Positions 17,262-27,113 of a stretch of DNA of 64,000 nucleotides are shown piece after piece. Both the position numbers and the translations under genes were made by a program. Numbering within the stretch: the stretch's first letter is position 1; each line of letters starts with the position of its first letter. The notes under the pieces were generated by a model. The model ran no database searches and was not told where the DNA came from. It saw only the letters and a program-made list of their open reading frames with translations. Origin of the DNA: an uncultured Saccharospirillaceae bacterium (GTDB taxonomy: Bacteria; Pseudomonadota; Gammaproteobacteria; Pseudomonadales; Oceanobacteraceae); contig CANNFT010000009.1 in the NCBI GenBank assembly GCA_947503895.1, positions 124,001 through 188,000 on the forward strand, written 5' to 3'.

Positions 17262-18350
17262 ATGGGCAACCGGACCCCTTTGTATGAGGCTCACCTAGAA
17301 GCAGACGCCAAGATAGTCGATTTTGGTGGATGGGACATGCCGATCCATTACGGGTCGCAAATCCAAGAGCACAATACAGTACGTGAAGATGCCGGCGTTT
17401 TTGACGTGTCACATATGACCGTTGTAGATGTCTCAGGCAGTGATGCAAAAGCTTACCTACAGTACTTACTGGCGAACGATGTCGCCAAGTTAACTGAAAA
17501 CGGAAAAGCACTATACAGCGGTATGCTCAATGAGCGCGGTGGTGTCATTGATGATTTAATCGTCTATCGCATGGACCCGGGTTACCGAGTGGTGGTGAAC
17601 TGTGCAACCCGCGCAAAAGATTTGGCTTGGATGGATCAGCAATCTGCTAAGTTCGAAGTCAACCTTTCCGAACAACCTGAATTGGCCATGCTAGCGGTTC
17701 AAGGCCCAAAAGCCATTGAGAAAACGTTAAAAGTGGTCAGCGAATCTGCCGCAAAAGTTATCCGCAATCTCAGTGTTTTCCAAGGGCTGCAAGCAGACAA
17801 CAACTGGTTTATCGGGCGTACGGGTTATACCGGCGAAGATGGGCTCGAGCTGATGCTGCCCCCAGAATATGCTGAAGATTTTTGGAATAAATTGCTCGCC
17901 GCGGGTGTTAAACCCATCGGTCTGGGTGCTCGCGATACATTAAGACTAGAAGCTGGCATGAACTTGTACGGTAATGATATGGATGAAACCATTTCTCCAT
18001 GGCAAGCCAACATGGGCTGGACGCTCGCCCTGAAAGATGACCGCGACTTTATTGGCAAACAAGCATTGCTGGATGAAAAAGCCGCAGGATTGGAATACAA
18101 GTTGGTCGGTCTGGTGCTTGAATCACGTGGTGTCATGCGCAGCCACCAAAAAGTTATTTTCACGGCTTCCGACCTTCAAGGTGAAATTACCAGCGGTACA
18201 TTTTCGCCAACCTTGCAGCAGTCAATTGCGATGGCGCGCGTCCCTGTCAATGCTGGATCTGAATGCGCAGTAGACATGCGCGGCAAAGCCGTACCCGTAC
18301 GCATGGTTAAAATGCCATTTGTGCGTAATGGCCAAAAAGTATACGAATAG
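17262..18350 (+). CDS. gcvT: Aminomethyltransferase, glycine cleavage T protein
   Basis: 362 residues, the usual length. N-terminal YEAHLEADAKIVDFGGWDMPIHY, VFDVSHMTVVDVSG and LNERGGVIDDLIVYR are the folate-binding GcvT domain blocks. YTGEDGLEL and LGARDTLRLEAGMNLYGNDM follow, with a C-terminal barrel ending VRNGQKVYE. GcvT transfers the methylene group from the aminomethyl-lipoyl arm of GcvH to tetrahydrofolate and releases ammonia. It heads the gcvT-gcvH transcript, with 82 bases to gcvH. Confidence 0.97.
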   Translation: MGNRTPLYEAHLEADAKIVDFGGWDMPIHYGSQIQEHNTVREDAGVFDVSHMTVVDVSGSDAKAYLQYLLANDVAKLTENGKALYSGMLNERGGVIDDLIVYRMDPGYRVVVNCATRAKDLAWMDQQSAKFEVNLSEQPELAMLAVQGPKAIEKTLKVVSESAAKVIRNLSVFQGLQADNNWFIGRTGYTGEDGLELMLPPEYAEDFWNKLLAAGVKPIGLGARDTLRLEAGMNLYGNDMDETISPWQANMGWTLALKDDRDFIGKQALLDEKAAGLEYKLVGLVLESRGVMRSHQKVIFTASDLQGEITSGTFSPTLQQSIAMARVPVNAGSECAVDMRGKAVPVRMVKMPFVRNGQKVYE

Positions 18351-18432
18351 TTTCTTTCAATCATGTTGTTTAGGCCCACGCTGAAAATGATCCGCGCGGG
18401 TAATCAAACCTTTAGAAATAGGATGAATTCAG

Positions 18433-18816
18433 ATGGCTAACATCCCTGCAGAATTAAAGTACATTGCCTCTCATGAGTGGATACGCGACGAAGGTAATGA
18501 TGTTGTCACCATCGGCGTCACCGATTTCGCCCAAGAACAACTTGGTGATGTGGTGTTTGTAGAACTGCCAGAAGTTGGCGCACAAATCGCAAAAGACGAT
18601 GCCATTGCAGTAGTGGAATCGGTTAAAGCTGCTTCCGATATTTACGCGCCTGTGACGGGTGAAGTCATTGAAGTGAATGAAGCATTAGCTGACGAACCGG
18701 AAAAAGTGAACGAAGCACCTTATGGTGAGGCTTGGTTCTTTAAGGTAAAACTTTCAGATACGGCCGAACTGGATGCCCTGTTGACCGCTGACCAGTACGA
18801 AGCTGAGTGCGATTGA
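18433..18816 (+). CDS. gcvH: Glycine cleavage system H protein
   Basis: 127 residues, full length. The lipoyl-lysine lies in VVESVKAASDIYAPVTGEV near residue 65, and the N-terminus reads ELKYIASHEWIRDEGN. It shuttles the lipoyl-bound aminomethyl intermediate between P, T and L proteins. It follows gcvT by 82 bases, probably on the same transcript. Confidence 0.97.
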   Translation: MANIPAELKYIASHEWIRDEGNDVVTIGVTDFAQEQLGDVVFVELPEVGAQIAKDDAIAVVESVKAASDIYAPVTGEVIEVNEALADEPEKVNEAPYGEAWFFKVKLSDTAELDALLTADQYEAECD

Positions 18817-18849
18817 TTCTAGATTTTCGTTACTAACGGCATTCATTTG

Positions 18850-18878
18850 ACGACACTTGGGGCCTCCTCAAGTGTCGT
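18850..18878 (+). terminator. Stem-loop after gcvH
   Basis: ACGACACTTG and CAAGTGTCGT are exact 10-base inverted repeats around a 9-base loop, 34 bases after gcvH. No T-run follows. It is a possible attenuating or terminating hairpin that separates gcvTH from gcvP. Confidence 0.45.
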
Positions 18879-19070
18879 TGAGATAGATCCACACCCATAC
18901 CCTCCTCTCTTATTTATCACGTTCCAACCGGCTTATTTCATTCCTCAATAGGGTCGCGATCGCTGTTGCTTCCTGCTAGCAGGGCCTCCCATAAACTTAG
19001 CAAAAATTTACTCATCTTTGCTGCAACATCAAATCGATCGAGAGTATTCAAACCTTTGTAAAACCTTTTA

Positions 19071-19086
19071 GACAGAACCGTCTGTC
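19071..19086. promoter_or_regulatory. Inverted repeat GACAGA-ACCG-TCTGTC in the gcvH-gcvP gap
   Basis: A perfect 6-base dyad with a 4-base spacer, of the style bound by TetR-type dimers. It lies about 150 bases upstream of the probable gcvP -35 box. Confidence 0.35.
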
Positions 19087-19239
19087 AATTCATCACTCTT
19101 TAGATGGTATGCCCCCGTCCTCAAGAGTCGTGTTCAAGTCTGCTTGAAAGAATTTCAATCTCTCGTTTTATTTTCTAGGCATAATGTTTACTTTCGGCGC
19201 ACATGACCTATCGTCCGTTGTCTCTGAGGTATTTTCTAC

Positions 19240-19268
19240 TTACAGGGGACTTTGCTGCTTGCTACAAT
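19240..19268 (+). promoter_or_regulatory. Probable gcvP promoter
   Basis: TTACAG (19240-19245) and TACAAT (19263-19268) are separated by 17 bases and lie about 95 bases before the gcvP start. This supports transcription of gcvP separate from gcvTH. The rest of the 548-base gap holds no gene. Confidence 0.4.
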
Positions 19269-19364
19269 CCGCGCCTTTATACAAATGTGCTATTGAAGCT
19301 GGCCCAGACGCAGTCTAGCTTTGTCGTGCCATACTCTGTCTATTTGCATTGAGGTTGTCCATCC

Positions 19365-22250
19365 ATGAGCAAACCAACACTGTCGCAATTGGAAAACCGT
19401 AACGAATTCATCGAACGCCATCTCAGTACGGATGAAAGCGACGTACAAGCCATGTTAAGCGAGGTGGGCGCTGACTCACTGGAAAACCTTGCCGAGCAAA
19501 TCGTGCCTAAATCTATCTTGCGAGCCCCCTTTCTACAAATGGGCGATGCCGTACCGGAACGTGAAGCATTAGCGAATCTCAAAGCGCTGGCCAGCCAGAA
19601 TGACGTTTTCACCAGCTACATTGGCATGGGGTATCACGACACGACGCTTCCAAATGTCGTACTGCGTAACGTGCTTGAGAACCCAGGCTGGTACACTGCA
19701 TACACACCGTATCAACCAGAAATTGCACAGGGCCGTTTAGAGGCTTTATTAAACTACCAGCAAATGGTCATCGACATGACGGGCATGGAACTGGCCAATG
19801 CATCATTGCTCGACGAAGCCACTGCCGCTGCAGAAGCCATGGCGCTCATCAAGCGCGTGGTGCGCAAGAACAAGTCCAATACCTTTTACGTTGACGAAAA
19901 CTGCTTGCCTCAAACCATTGACGTGCTGAAAACCCGCGCAGAAGGATTCGGCTGGACACTCCAAATTGGACCCGCCAGCGAAGCTGCAAATGCAGATGTG
20001 TTTGGTGCATTGTTCCAATACCCTTCGATTGATGGCTCCGTCGTTGACCTAGAAAACATCATTCAGTCATTGCACGACAATCACGCTATGACCGCCGTTG
20101 CCACAGACTTAATGGCATTAGCGCTGCTTAAGCCACCAGGCGAAATGGGGGCCGATGTTGTGCTCGGCAATAGTCAAAGATTTGGTGTACCAATGGGCTT
20201 CGGTGGGCCACACGCAGCATTCTTTGCCACTAAAGACGCTCATAAACGCGCCATGCCGGGACGCCTGATTGGTGTGTCAATTGATGCGCAAGGCAACCGT
20301 GCATTGCGTATGGCATTACAGACGCGAGAACAGCATATCCGTCGTGAGAAAGCGACTTCCAACATCTGTACCGCTCAAGTATTGCTCTCAAACTTAGCCA
20401 GCTTCTACACCGTGTACCATGGTCAAGCCGGCATTAAACGCATAGCTCAGCGCATTCATCGCTTAACTGAAATCTTAGCGCTCGGTTTAGAACGAAATGG
20501 CGTTGAAGTACTCAATGCTTCACGCTTCGACACGTTAACGCTGAAGTTAGCCGATAAAGCAGCGGTCTTAGCGCGCGCCGAAGCCGCCAAAATCAATCTA
20601 CGCATTCAAAGCCAAATTGACCAAGGCGACATTCTTGGTCTAAGCATCAGTGAAAACACGACTCGTGATGATTTGGCTGTTCTATTTAATGTTCTGACAA
20701 ACGGTTCGGACTTCGACATTGAATCTCTGGATGCCGAAGTCAGCAGCACGATTCCTGCCCACCTTCAGCGCACCAGCGAATTTTTGAGCCACTCTGTCTT
20801 CAATCGTTACCATACTGAGCACGAAATGCTTCGTTACATGAAGCGTTTGGAAACAAAAGATTTGGCCATGAACCACAGCATGATCACGCTAGGATCATGC
20901 ACCATGAAGCTCAACGCAACGGCTGAAATGATTCCCGTCACTTGGCCAGAAATATCTAATATTCACCCCTTTACTCCGAAGAGCCAAACTCAAGGCTATG
21001 AGCTGATGATTCAGGAGTTTGATCAATGGCTACGCGACATCACTGGGTTTGATGCCATTTGCATGCAACCTAACAGTGGTGCTCAAGGTGAATACGCCGG
21101 CTTAATGGCCATCAAGCACTATCATGAAAGCCGCCATGAAGGGCATCGAAACATTTGCTTAATCCCACAGTCGGCCCACGGTACCAACCCTGCTTCCGCA
21201 CAAATGGCCGGTATGAGAGTCGTGGTGACAAAATGTGATGACGATGGAAACATCGACTTTGAGGACTTGAAAGCCAAGGCCGAAGAGTTAAAAGACAATC
21301 TGTCTTGCCTAATGATGACCTACCCGTCAACACACGGTATTTACGAAGAAGGCGCCAAAGAAATTTGCGATTTAGTGCACGCCAATGGCGGGCAAGTATA
21401 CATGGATGGTGCCAACCTAAACGCGCAAGTTGGGGTGACTCAACCGGCCTTTATTGGCGCGGATGTCAGTCATATGAACTTACACAAGACCTTCGCCATT
21501 CCACATGGTGGTGGTGGCCCAGGCATGGGGCCTATCGGTGTACGTGCTCATCTTGCACCTTTTATCGCAAACCACTCTGTGCGCCCCATTGACGACGAAA
21601 GTGTTGGCCAAAGCGCTGTTAGCGCGGCCCCTTATGGCAGTGCTTCAATTTTGCCTATTTCGTACATGTACATTCGCTTAATGGGTGCCAATGGATTGCG
21701 TCAGGCCACTCAAATGGCGTTGCTAAACGGTAACTACTTAGCGAAAAAGTTAGGCGAGCATTACCCGATTCTTTATAAAGGCAAAAATGATTTGGTTGCC
21801 CACGAGTGCATTGTTGACTTGCGCCCCATCAAAGCCGAAACCGGCATTACAGAGGTCGACATCGCCAAGCGCTTAATGGATTACGGCTTCCATGCCCCAA
21901 CCATGAGCTTCCCTGTCGCGGGAACATTCATGATCGAGCCAACGGAATCTGAAAGCAAAGCGGAATTAGACCGTTTCATTCAAGCCATGGTCGCGATCAA
22001 ACAAGAAGTGAACGCCGTGAAGAGTGGCGATATGGATGAGAACAACAATCCGTTAAAACACGCTCCCCACACGCAAAAAGACATCGCCGGTGAATGGGAC
22101 CGCCCGTACACTCGAGAGCAAGCAGCGTTCCCTGTGGCGGCGGTCTATCAAAATAAATTTTGGCCCAGCGTGAACCGCATCGATGATGTGTACGGGGACC
22201 GAAACTTAATCTGTGCATGCCCACCGATTGAGGATTACGCAGACCACTAA
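19365..22250 (+). CDS. gcvP: Glycine dehydrogenase (decarboxylating), P protein
   Basis: 961 residues, a single-chain P protein with N- and C-terminal halves. Blocks include FTSYIGMGYHDTTLPNVVLR, QPEIAQGRLEALLNYQQMV, GSCTMKLNATAEMIPVTWPE, and the PLP lysine in HMNLHKTFAIPHGGGGPGMG near residue 708. It decarboxylates glycine and loads the aminomethyl group on GcvH. The gene starts 548 bases after gcvH, a larger gap than usual, with its own candidate promoter. Confidence 0.97.
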   Translation: MSKPTLSQLENRNEFIERHLSTDESDVQAMLSEVGADSLENLAEQIVPKSILRAPFLQMGDAVPEREALANLKALASQNDVFTSYIGMGYHDTTLPNVVLRNVLENPGWYTAYTPYQPEIAQGRLEALLNYQQMVIDMTGMELANASLLDEATAAAEAMALIKRVVRKNKSNTFYVDENCLPQTIDVLKTRAEGFGWTLQIGPASEAANADVFGALFQYPSIDGSVVDLENIIQSLHDNHAMTAVATDLMALALLKPPGEMGADVVLGNSQRFGVPMGFGGPHAAFFATKDAHKRAMPGRLIGVSIDAQGNRALRMALQTREQHIRREKATSNICTAQVLLSNLASFYTVYHGQAGIKRIAQRIHRLTEILALGLERNGVEVLNASRFDTLTLKLADKAAVLARAEAAKINLRIQSQIDQGDILGLSISENTTRDDLAVLFNVLTNGSDFDIESLDAEVSSTIPAHLQRTSEFLSHSVFNRYHTEHEMLRYMKRLETKDLAMNHSMITLGSCTMKLNATAEMIPVTWPEISNIHPFTPKSQTQGYELMIQEFDQWLRDITGFDAICMQPNSGAQGEYAGLMAIKHYHESRHEGHRNICLIPQSAHGTNPASAQMAGMRVVVTKCDDDGNIDFEDLKAKAEELKDNLSCLMMTYPSTHGIYEEGAKEICDLVHANGGQVYMDGANLNAQVGVTQPAFIGADVSHMNLHKTFAIPHGGGGPGMGPIGVRAHLAPFIANHSVRPIDDESVGQSAVSAAPYGSASILPISYMYIRLMGANGLRQATQMALLNGNYLAKKLGEHYPILYKGKNDLVAHECIVDLRPIKAETGITEVDIAKRLMDYGFHAPTMSFPVAGTFMIEPTESESKAELDRFIQAMVAIKQEVNAVKSGDMDENNNPLKHAPHTQKDIAGEWDRPYTREQAAFPVAAVYQNKFWPSVNRIDDVYGDRNLICACPPIEDYADH

Positions 22251-22278
22251 TTCGGCCCGCGATAGCGCCCACCGTTTT

Positions 22279-22312
22279 ACAAAAAAGCACGTCAGTTGAT
22301 GTGCTTTTTTGT
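22279..22312. terminator. Intrinsic terminator of gcvP
   Basis: ACAAAAAAGCAC and GTGCTTTTTTGT form an exact 12-base stem around a 10-base loop, with the T-run built in. The symmetric sequence would act in both directions. Confidence 0.85.
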
Positions 22313-22415
22313 ATCTTGTATTCCTACATTCCACAATAACTGGAGCGCACCCTCCTTCCCGTCTACGCTGTAAAGAGATTGGGCTTGAACACATTTACAG
22401 TGGATGGAGTGGTTC

Positions 22416-22925
22416 ATGAAAGAAAGCGAGTATCTACACGGTCGTGCCGATTTAGTTCATAAACTGCAGAACTTTCCTATCTTGAAAAACATCAACGCAT
22501 CTCAATTGCTGGACATGCTACAGCTCAGCAAAATTCGGACTTACGACGCTGGAGAAAAAATAACGGAAGAAGGCGTTTATGACAGTTGGATTTACGTACT
22601 GGTCTACGGTGAAATTGTAGTAGAAAAAGGTGGCAATGAGCTGGCGCGCTTAAATGAAAGCGGAGAAACGTTTGGCGAACTTGCCGTGTTAGACGGTGAA
22701 GCACGATCTGCCACTGTCCGCGCAGCCATCACCACCAAATGTTTAGCCATCGATGCTTCTTTTTTAGATAACCTACCGTTGGAAGAGCAAAGCGCATTTT
22801 ATTCTATTTTCTATCGCATGTTAGCTGAAATTCTCTCAAAACGTTTACGCGACACAGGGCAAGAATTAGCGCAGTGCAAAGATGACCTGCGCGCATTGAA
22901 GCAACAATATGCCCCATCAGAATGA
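22416..22925 (+). CDS. Cyclic-nucleotide-binding domain protein
   Basis: About 169 residues with a single CRP/PKA-type domain: FPILKNINASQLLDML, then IYVLVYGEIVVEKGG, and the phosphate-binding cassette FGELAVLDGEARSATVRA near residue 95, with the Arg and Glu intact. A helical tail (LSKRLRDTGQELAQCKDDLR) follows and there is no DNA-binding HTH, so it is not a CRP-type regulator. It may be a stand-alone sensor. The ATG at 22416 has GGAG six bases before it and is preferred over the ATG at 22404. It is convergent with the next gene, 4 bases apart. Confidence 0.85.
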   Translation: MKESEYLHGRADLVHKLQNFPILKNINASQLLDMLQLSKIRTYDAGEKITEEGVYDSWIYVLVYGEIVVEKGGNELARLNESGETFGELAVLDGEARSATVRAAITTKCLAIDASFLDNLPLEEQSAFYSIFYRMLAEILSKRLRDTGQELAQCKDDLRALKQQYAPSE

Positions 22926-22929
22926 ATAG

Positions 22930-23916
22930 TTAACATGAAAATGCTGCTTTCAATAATTCGAAAGAGCGTTGACGATCTTTTAGGTGATACATATTCGATA
23001 CCGCCATGATTTCATCCACTTTGAATTCATCTACTAAGTGCAATATGGTTTCCTTCACTTTTTCAGGTGTCCCGACCGCCCTTAAGCGTGATCGACTTTC
23101 AATAAATGCCGCCAATTGTGGACTCACCGGAAACACTTGTGCTTCTTCTGGTGACAAAAATACACCTTGACTGGTGCCCGAAATAAATCGATAAAAATTC
23201 ACATCAAATGCGTGCGCCAAGCTCTCTGCTTGCGCTTGATCATCCGCACAAAACACCCCTATAGTGAGAATAGAATAGGGCTCTGAACGTAACTGACTGC
23301 CTTTAAAGTGCCGCTTATAATATTGAATATACTCGGGTTGCGCTTGCGGGTTAATAAACGCGGCCAAATTGTACGGCAACCCCCGAGCTGCCGCGAGTGC
23401 CGCACTATCCGGGCTGGAACCCAACATCCATAAGGGTAAATTTGCGGGCACTTTCGGGCTGACCAGTGGCTGTGTTTGTTCTTGCCACAAATATTCACTT
23501 AACTTTTCAACCAGCTGAGGAAACGCTTCAAATTTGGGTCGACCATCGGTGGCGAGTGCCATTGCCGTCGCCATGTCCGCACCTGGCGCCCTGCCGATAC
23601 CCAAATCAATCCGCTCGGGATACAAATTGGCTAACAGCGAAAATGCTTCCGCCACTTTGTAAGGGCTGTAATGAGGCAGCATAATGCCACCTGCTCCGAG
23701 CCGAATTCGATGGGTCTGAGCACCAAGAGCAGCCAGCAAGACTTCTGGTGCACTGCCAGCAACATTTGGGAATGCATGGTGTTCGGATACCCAAAACCGG
23801 TCATAGCCTAATGCCTCACACCACTGTGCCATGATCAGCGTCTCATTTAATGCGGCTCCCACTTCATCCGCTGAACGAGCCATACTTTGATCCAGCACCG
23901 AAAGTTTTATGCTCAT
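22930..23916 (-). CDS. LLM-class flavin-dependent oxidoreductase (luciferase-like)
   Basis: About 328 residues. KLSVLDQSMARSADEVGAAL, YDRFWVSEHHAFPNVAGSAP, IRLGAGGIMLPHYSPYKVAE, and PERIDLGIGRAPGADMATA are the hallmark blocks of the YhbW-type bacterial luciferase-like group. It would bind FMN and oxidise an unknown substrate. An ATG at 23937 is also possible; neither start has a strong ribosome site. Confidence 0.88.
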   Translation of the reverse strand: MSIKLSVLDQSMARSADEVGAALNETLIMAQWCEALGYDRFWVSEHHAFPNVAGSAPEVLLAALGAQTHRIRLGAGGIMLPHYSPYKVAEAFSLLANLYPERIDLGIGRAPGADMATAMALATDGRPKFEAFPQLVEKLSEYLWQEQTQPLVSPKVPANLPLWMLGSSPDSAALAAARGLPYNLAAFINPQAQPEYIQYYKRHFKGSQLRSEPYSILTIGVFCADDQAQAESLAHAFDVNFYRFISGTSQGVFLSPEEAQVFPVSPQLAAFIESRSRLRAVGTPEKVKETILHLVDEFKVDEIMAVSNMYHLKDRQRSFELLKAAFSC

Positions 23917-24110
23917 GATGTTTGCCCATCTATTCATCCAATGTCCACGCAGCGCAGACTAGCGCGAGCATCACCAAAGAAGCAATAACAGGCTGTGGAA
24001 ATCATCTTTCCATTTCACCAAGAATGTTTGGCCGAAGTTCGATACCATTGAGCGGGAAACACGACTGATAAACATTAAATATTCATTATCACTATGAGGA
24101 GTTAAGTAAT

Positions 24111-24473
24111 ATGGTGACGTATTTTTATTGGGCAATCGTGATAGGACTCACGATTTTTTCTCTATTTGCATTTGGCATACAACTTAAGCAATGGAAAATA
24201 GGGATTATTTCAGCAGCCAGTATCCTTTTACTGGGTTCACTCGCCTACTTTTTTCACTTTCAACAAATATTCGTCAAACACTGGGGAGGTGTCATGACCG
24301 TCAGCGTGCCCGAAGGGCAACTGCATATGGGCGCTACTTGGAAAGATGACCACCTTTGGATTGAAAACTACGACCCTAAAACCAACACCTGTCATTTTCG
24401 TGAGTATTCAAAAGGTGCTGTACTGGAAGGTAAAGTTTTGATTAAAGATTGCAACCCTCTACAAGGTCGCTAG
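24111..24473 (+). CDS. Small membrane-anchored hypothetical protein
   Basis: 120 residues. Two hydrophobic segments (residues ~3-22 and ~30-48, IISAASILLLGSLAYFF) are followed by a soluble part, GVMTVSVPEGQLHMGATWKD, ending in KDCNPLQGR. I do not recognise the family. The soluble portion probably faces the periplasm. GAGGAG lies 9 bases upstream of the start, which supports a real gene. Confidence 0.7.
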   Translation: MVTYFYWAIVIGLTIFSLFAFGIQLKQWKIGIISAASILLLGSLAYFFHFQQIFVKHWGGVMTVSVPEGQLHMGATWKDDHLWIENYDPKTNTCHFREYSKGAVLEGKVLIKDCNPLQGR

Positions 24474-24531
24474 ATTCTTTACCGACGCACATAGTGTATG
24501 CTGCATGTCACGTTAAATGCCCGATAAATGC

Positions 24532-24565
24532 CTCACCATGATCAAGAGAACGCCATCATGGTGAG
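24532..24565. terminator. Stem-loop between convergent genes
   Basis: CTCACCATGAT and ATCATGGTGAG are exact 11-base arms around a 12-base loop, midway between two converging genes. There is no T-run; it may act as a bidirectional barrier. Confidence 0.5.
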
Positions 24566-24592
24566 TGTCAGACCGCCTAGATATCGAAGTGA

Positions 24593-25960
24593 CTATTTAA
24601 ATATGCGATGCGCCCACACAGTCAAACCTGCAGCAACGCTACCAAAGTGATCACCATCCACCACTTCGATGTTACCCAGCTTTTGTTCGATTGCTTGCCG
24701 AATGACAGGTGATTGAGCAGATCCACCCGTGACATAAATTAAGTCAGGCTGACATCCGGCCTGTTGAATCGCTTCTTCCATGAGCGCCGTTATTTTGTGC
24801 AGTGGTCGCTCGATGGCCGTTGCAAATTGATCACGGCTCACCTCACACCCTAGGTCAGGTTCAATGTCATTTAAATCCACATAAGTTTGCAAACAATCGG
24901 ATAAATTAATTTTGGTTTTTTCAGCACTTCGCACAAGTTGATAATTTTGCTGATTATTACGCAACCGTATGAATCGCTGAATTTTTTCTGGCTCAACGCA
25001 CTCTCGCAATAATTGCTCTAAATGATGGCCTGTTTGACGTTCATTAAAATTGGCTTGTGCCCCGACATCATTCGTACGCACGGCCTCCCAATATACTTGC
25101 GTCGGCATAGGTAAACCGCTTTTAAGCTCAGACTGCATACCAAAAAGCGGCATCAAATGCTTGCCGGCTAATTGAATATCTAAATCGTTCCCGCCTATTC
25201 GCTCCCCACTGTGCCCAATAAAGTCTCTTTTCCGATCGGTTTGATGCTTGTGGTCGGGTCCCATTCTCACCATTGCACAATCGGTGGTACCACCGCCCAC
25301 ATCCACCACCAACACCGTTTTATTTTCCGTTAGTCGTTCTTCGAAATTTAAGCCCGCAGCAATTGGCTCAAATAGAAATTCAACATGTTGAAAACCGGCT
25401 CGCTTAGCAGCGGTTGTCAGAATCTGTATCGCTTGCTGGTTACTTTTTTCCGCATCCACTCCCTGAAAGTTCACCGGACGGCCGATGACGGTGTGAGTCA
25501 ATGTTTCGCCCGCTGCTTTTTCTGCTTTGGCTATTATGCCTTGCATCATCGCCGTCACAATATCTTCAAAAAAGTAAATAGATTCAGGACGAAGACCACT
25601 GGCCCCTAAAAACGATTTTGGAGATTTAACAAAATATCCCTCTCCTGGCCAAGAAACATACTGATCAAAGGCTTCATGACCTACAAAAATGGTCTGTTCA
25701 TCGAGCGAAATGCCCTCTTCTCGACGAACACGTTGTGCGCGCGAAAGTGGAGCACCACGCTGCTCAATAAATGCATTTTTCTGGCCAGTGTCGGCAATAC
25801 GTAATCCGACCTGCTCGGATATCAGATCTCGGTCGAGAGAATACAACGTGGAAGGCAAGAAGGACTTACCGTTTTCCAACGGTAATAGTTCAACTCCTGT
25901 ACCACTGCGTAACGTTCCAATTGCACAATTGGATGTGCCATAGTCAAAGCCAGTTATCAT
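24593..25960 (-). CDS. yegD: Hsp70-family protein YegD
   Basis: 455 residues, the usual YegD length and shorter than DnaK. Actin-fold motifs are GFDYGTSNCAIG (phosphate 1), VLVVDVGGGTTDCAMVRMG (phosphate 2) and VTGGSAQSPVIRQAIE (adenosine). It lacks a DnaK-type substrate-binding domain and lid. The client is unknown. AAGGG lies 8 bases before the start; it is monocistronic. Confidence 0.9.
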   Translation of the reverse strand: MITGFDYGTSNCAIGTLRSGTGVELLPLENGKSFLPSTLYSLDRDLISEQVGLRIADTGQKNAFIEQRGAPLSRAQRVRREEGISLDEQTIFVGHEAFDQYVSWPGEGYFVKSPKSFLGASGLRPESIYFFEDIVTAMMQGIIAKAEKAAGETLTHTVIGRPVNFQGVDAEKSNQQAIQILTTAAKRAGFQHVEFLFEPIAAGLNFEERLTENKTVLVVDVGGGTTDCAMVRMGPDHKHQTDRKRDFIGHSGERIGGNDLDIQLAGKHLMPLFGMQSELKSGLPMPTQVYWEAVRTNDVGAQANFNERQTGHHLEQLLRECVEPEKIQRFIRLRNNQQNYQLVRSAEKTKINLSDCLQTYVDLNDIEPDLGCEVSRDQFATAIERPLHKITALMEEAIQQAGCQPDLIYVTGGSAQSPVIRQAIEQKLGNIEVVDGDHFGSVAAGLTVWAHRIFK

Positions 25961-26201
25961 GATGCGCCCTTACTCTTTTTTAATCACCGATTGCAGACCA
26001 TTAAAAAATGACTTCAATTGCCTTTCCTGATCAGAAATGCCTACCGTATTTAGGTGAGAATGATTGAAGGTTTCGAAAAAAAGGCGCGGAAATTAGCATA
26101 AATAGAAAGGCAGTGAAACCCAAATATGCCACACATAGCGTTATATTAGATTTCACTGTTATGGTGATTCGCCATCCATACTGGGCAGGCGTTGCTAGCG
26201 A

Positions 26202-27002
26202 CTAAGCGAAGATACTGACGACTTGCTGACTAAATGCCACTGGCTGCCCATGCTTATCCAACAGTTGGGCTTCGATATGACTATAGCCATTCGCAGATTG
26301 TTGAATGCTCGCTTCATACTGCCACCATTCACGCGCTGACTGCGGCGAAGACTCGGCAAAACTAATATTCCAAGTCAACGAACTGCCCGCTGCTGGCTTT
26401 TTGAGCAAGGAAAAAGTCGCTGGCGGCCATGCATCCACCAACGCTAATATAGCCGACGCAGAAGCAGGCTGATCCGCCTCTTCTTGTAAGCGAATCCACC
26501 CTCCCATTTTTGATTCCGTCGAACCCGAAAATGGCATATTGCCGACGGTATAGCGATAGTCGAAATAGCGTGTAAAGTCAGGGGTAACGTTAGGAATAAA
26601 TGGAAAAGGATTAACACCGTCAGGGGCAACGGAAGAAGAAATACGAGGCGACGCTGGGATATGTACAATAGACTCACGATCCGCCCCAAAGCTGCCCAAA
26701 ATCACGGCGCACACTTGATTATTCTGAATCGCCGTTGCTTGTAATTGCGTTGCGCCTTTTCCCACTCTGAGCACGGTCACTTCGACGGCGAGTTCACCCG
26801 GCGTGACAGGCGCAACAAAGGAAATCATGAGCGAGCGTACTGTGCGATCAGCCGACGTATGTTGCTGCATTTTTTCAAACATTACTGCAGCCACTAATCC
26901 GCCGAAAGTCGCCCGACCTTGGCCCCAATTTTCGGGGATGGTTACGCTATAAGATTGTGCATCTTGCGATACATGAGTGCTTAAAACATCATAGAAATTC
27001 AT
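26202..27002 (-). CDS. TesB-like acyl-CoA thioesterase
   Basis: 266 residues with a double-hotdog arrangement. The N-terminal half has YSVTIPENWGQGRATFGGLVAA and VRSLMISFVAPVTPGELAVEV. The C-terminal half has GWIRLQEEADQPASASAILALVDAWPPA, where the Asp is in the catalytic position of the TesB family. It hydrolyses acyl-CoA in the cytoplasm; chain-length preference is unknown. GAGA is 8 bases before the start. Confidence 0.85.
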   Translation of the reverse strand: MNFYDVLSTHVSQDAQSYSVTIPENWGQGRATFGGLVAAVMFEKMQQHTSADRTVRSLMISFVAPVTPGELAVEVTVLRVGKGATQLQATAIQNNQVCAVILGSFGADRESIVHIPASPRISSSVAPDGVNPFPFIPNVTPDFTRYFDYRYTVGNMPFSGSTESKMGGWIRLQEEADQPASASAILALVDAWPPATFSLLKKPAAGSSLTWNISFAESSPQSAREWWQYEASIQQSANGYSHIEAQLLDKHGQPVAFSQQVVSIFA

Positions 27003-27113
27003 GCTTATTCTCTGTTCACGATTATTAAACGTATTATTGGAACAACAAAACTCAATATAACAGCCATGCTTATTGAATCATTAAAATAGGACGTTAAGCT
27101 GAGTTTTACCACA

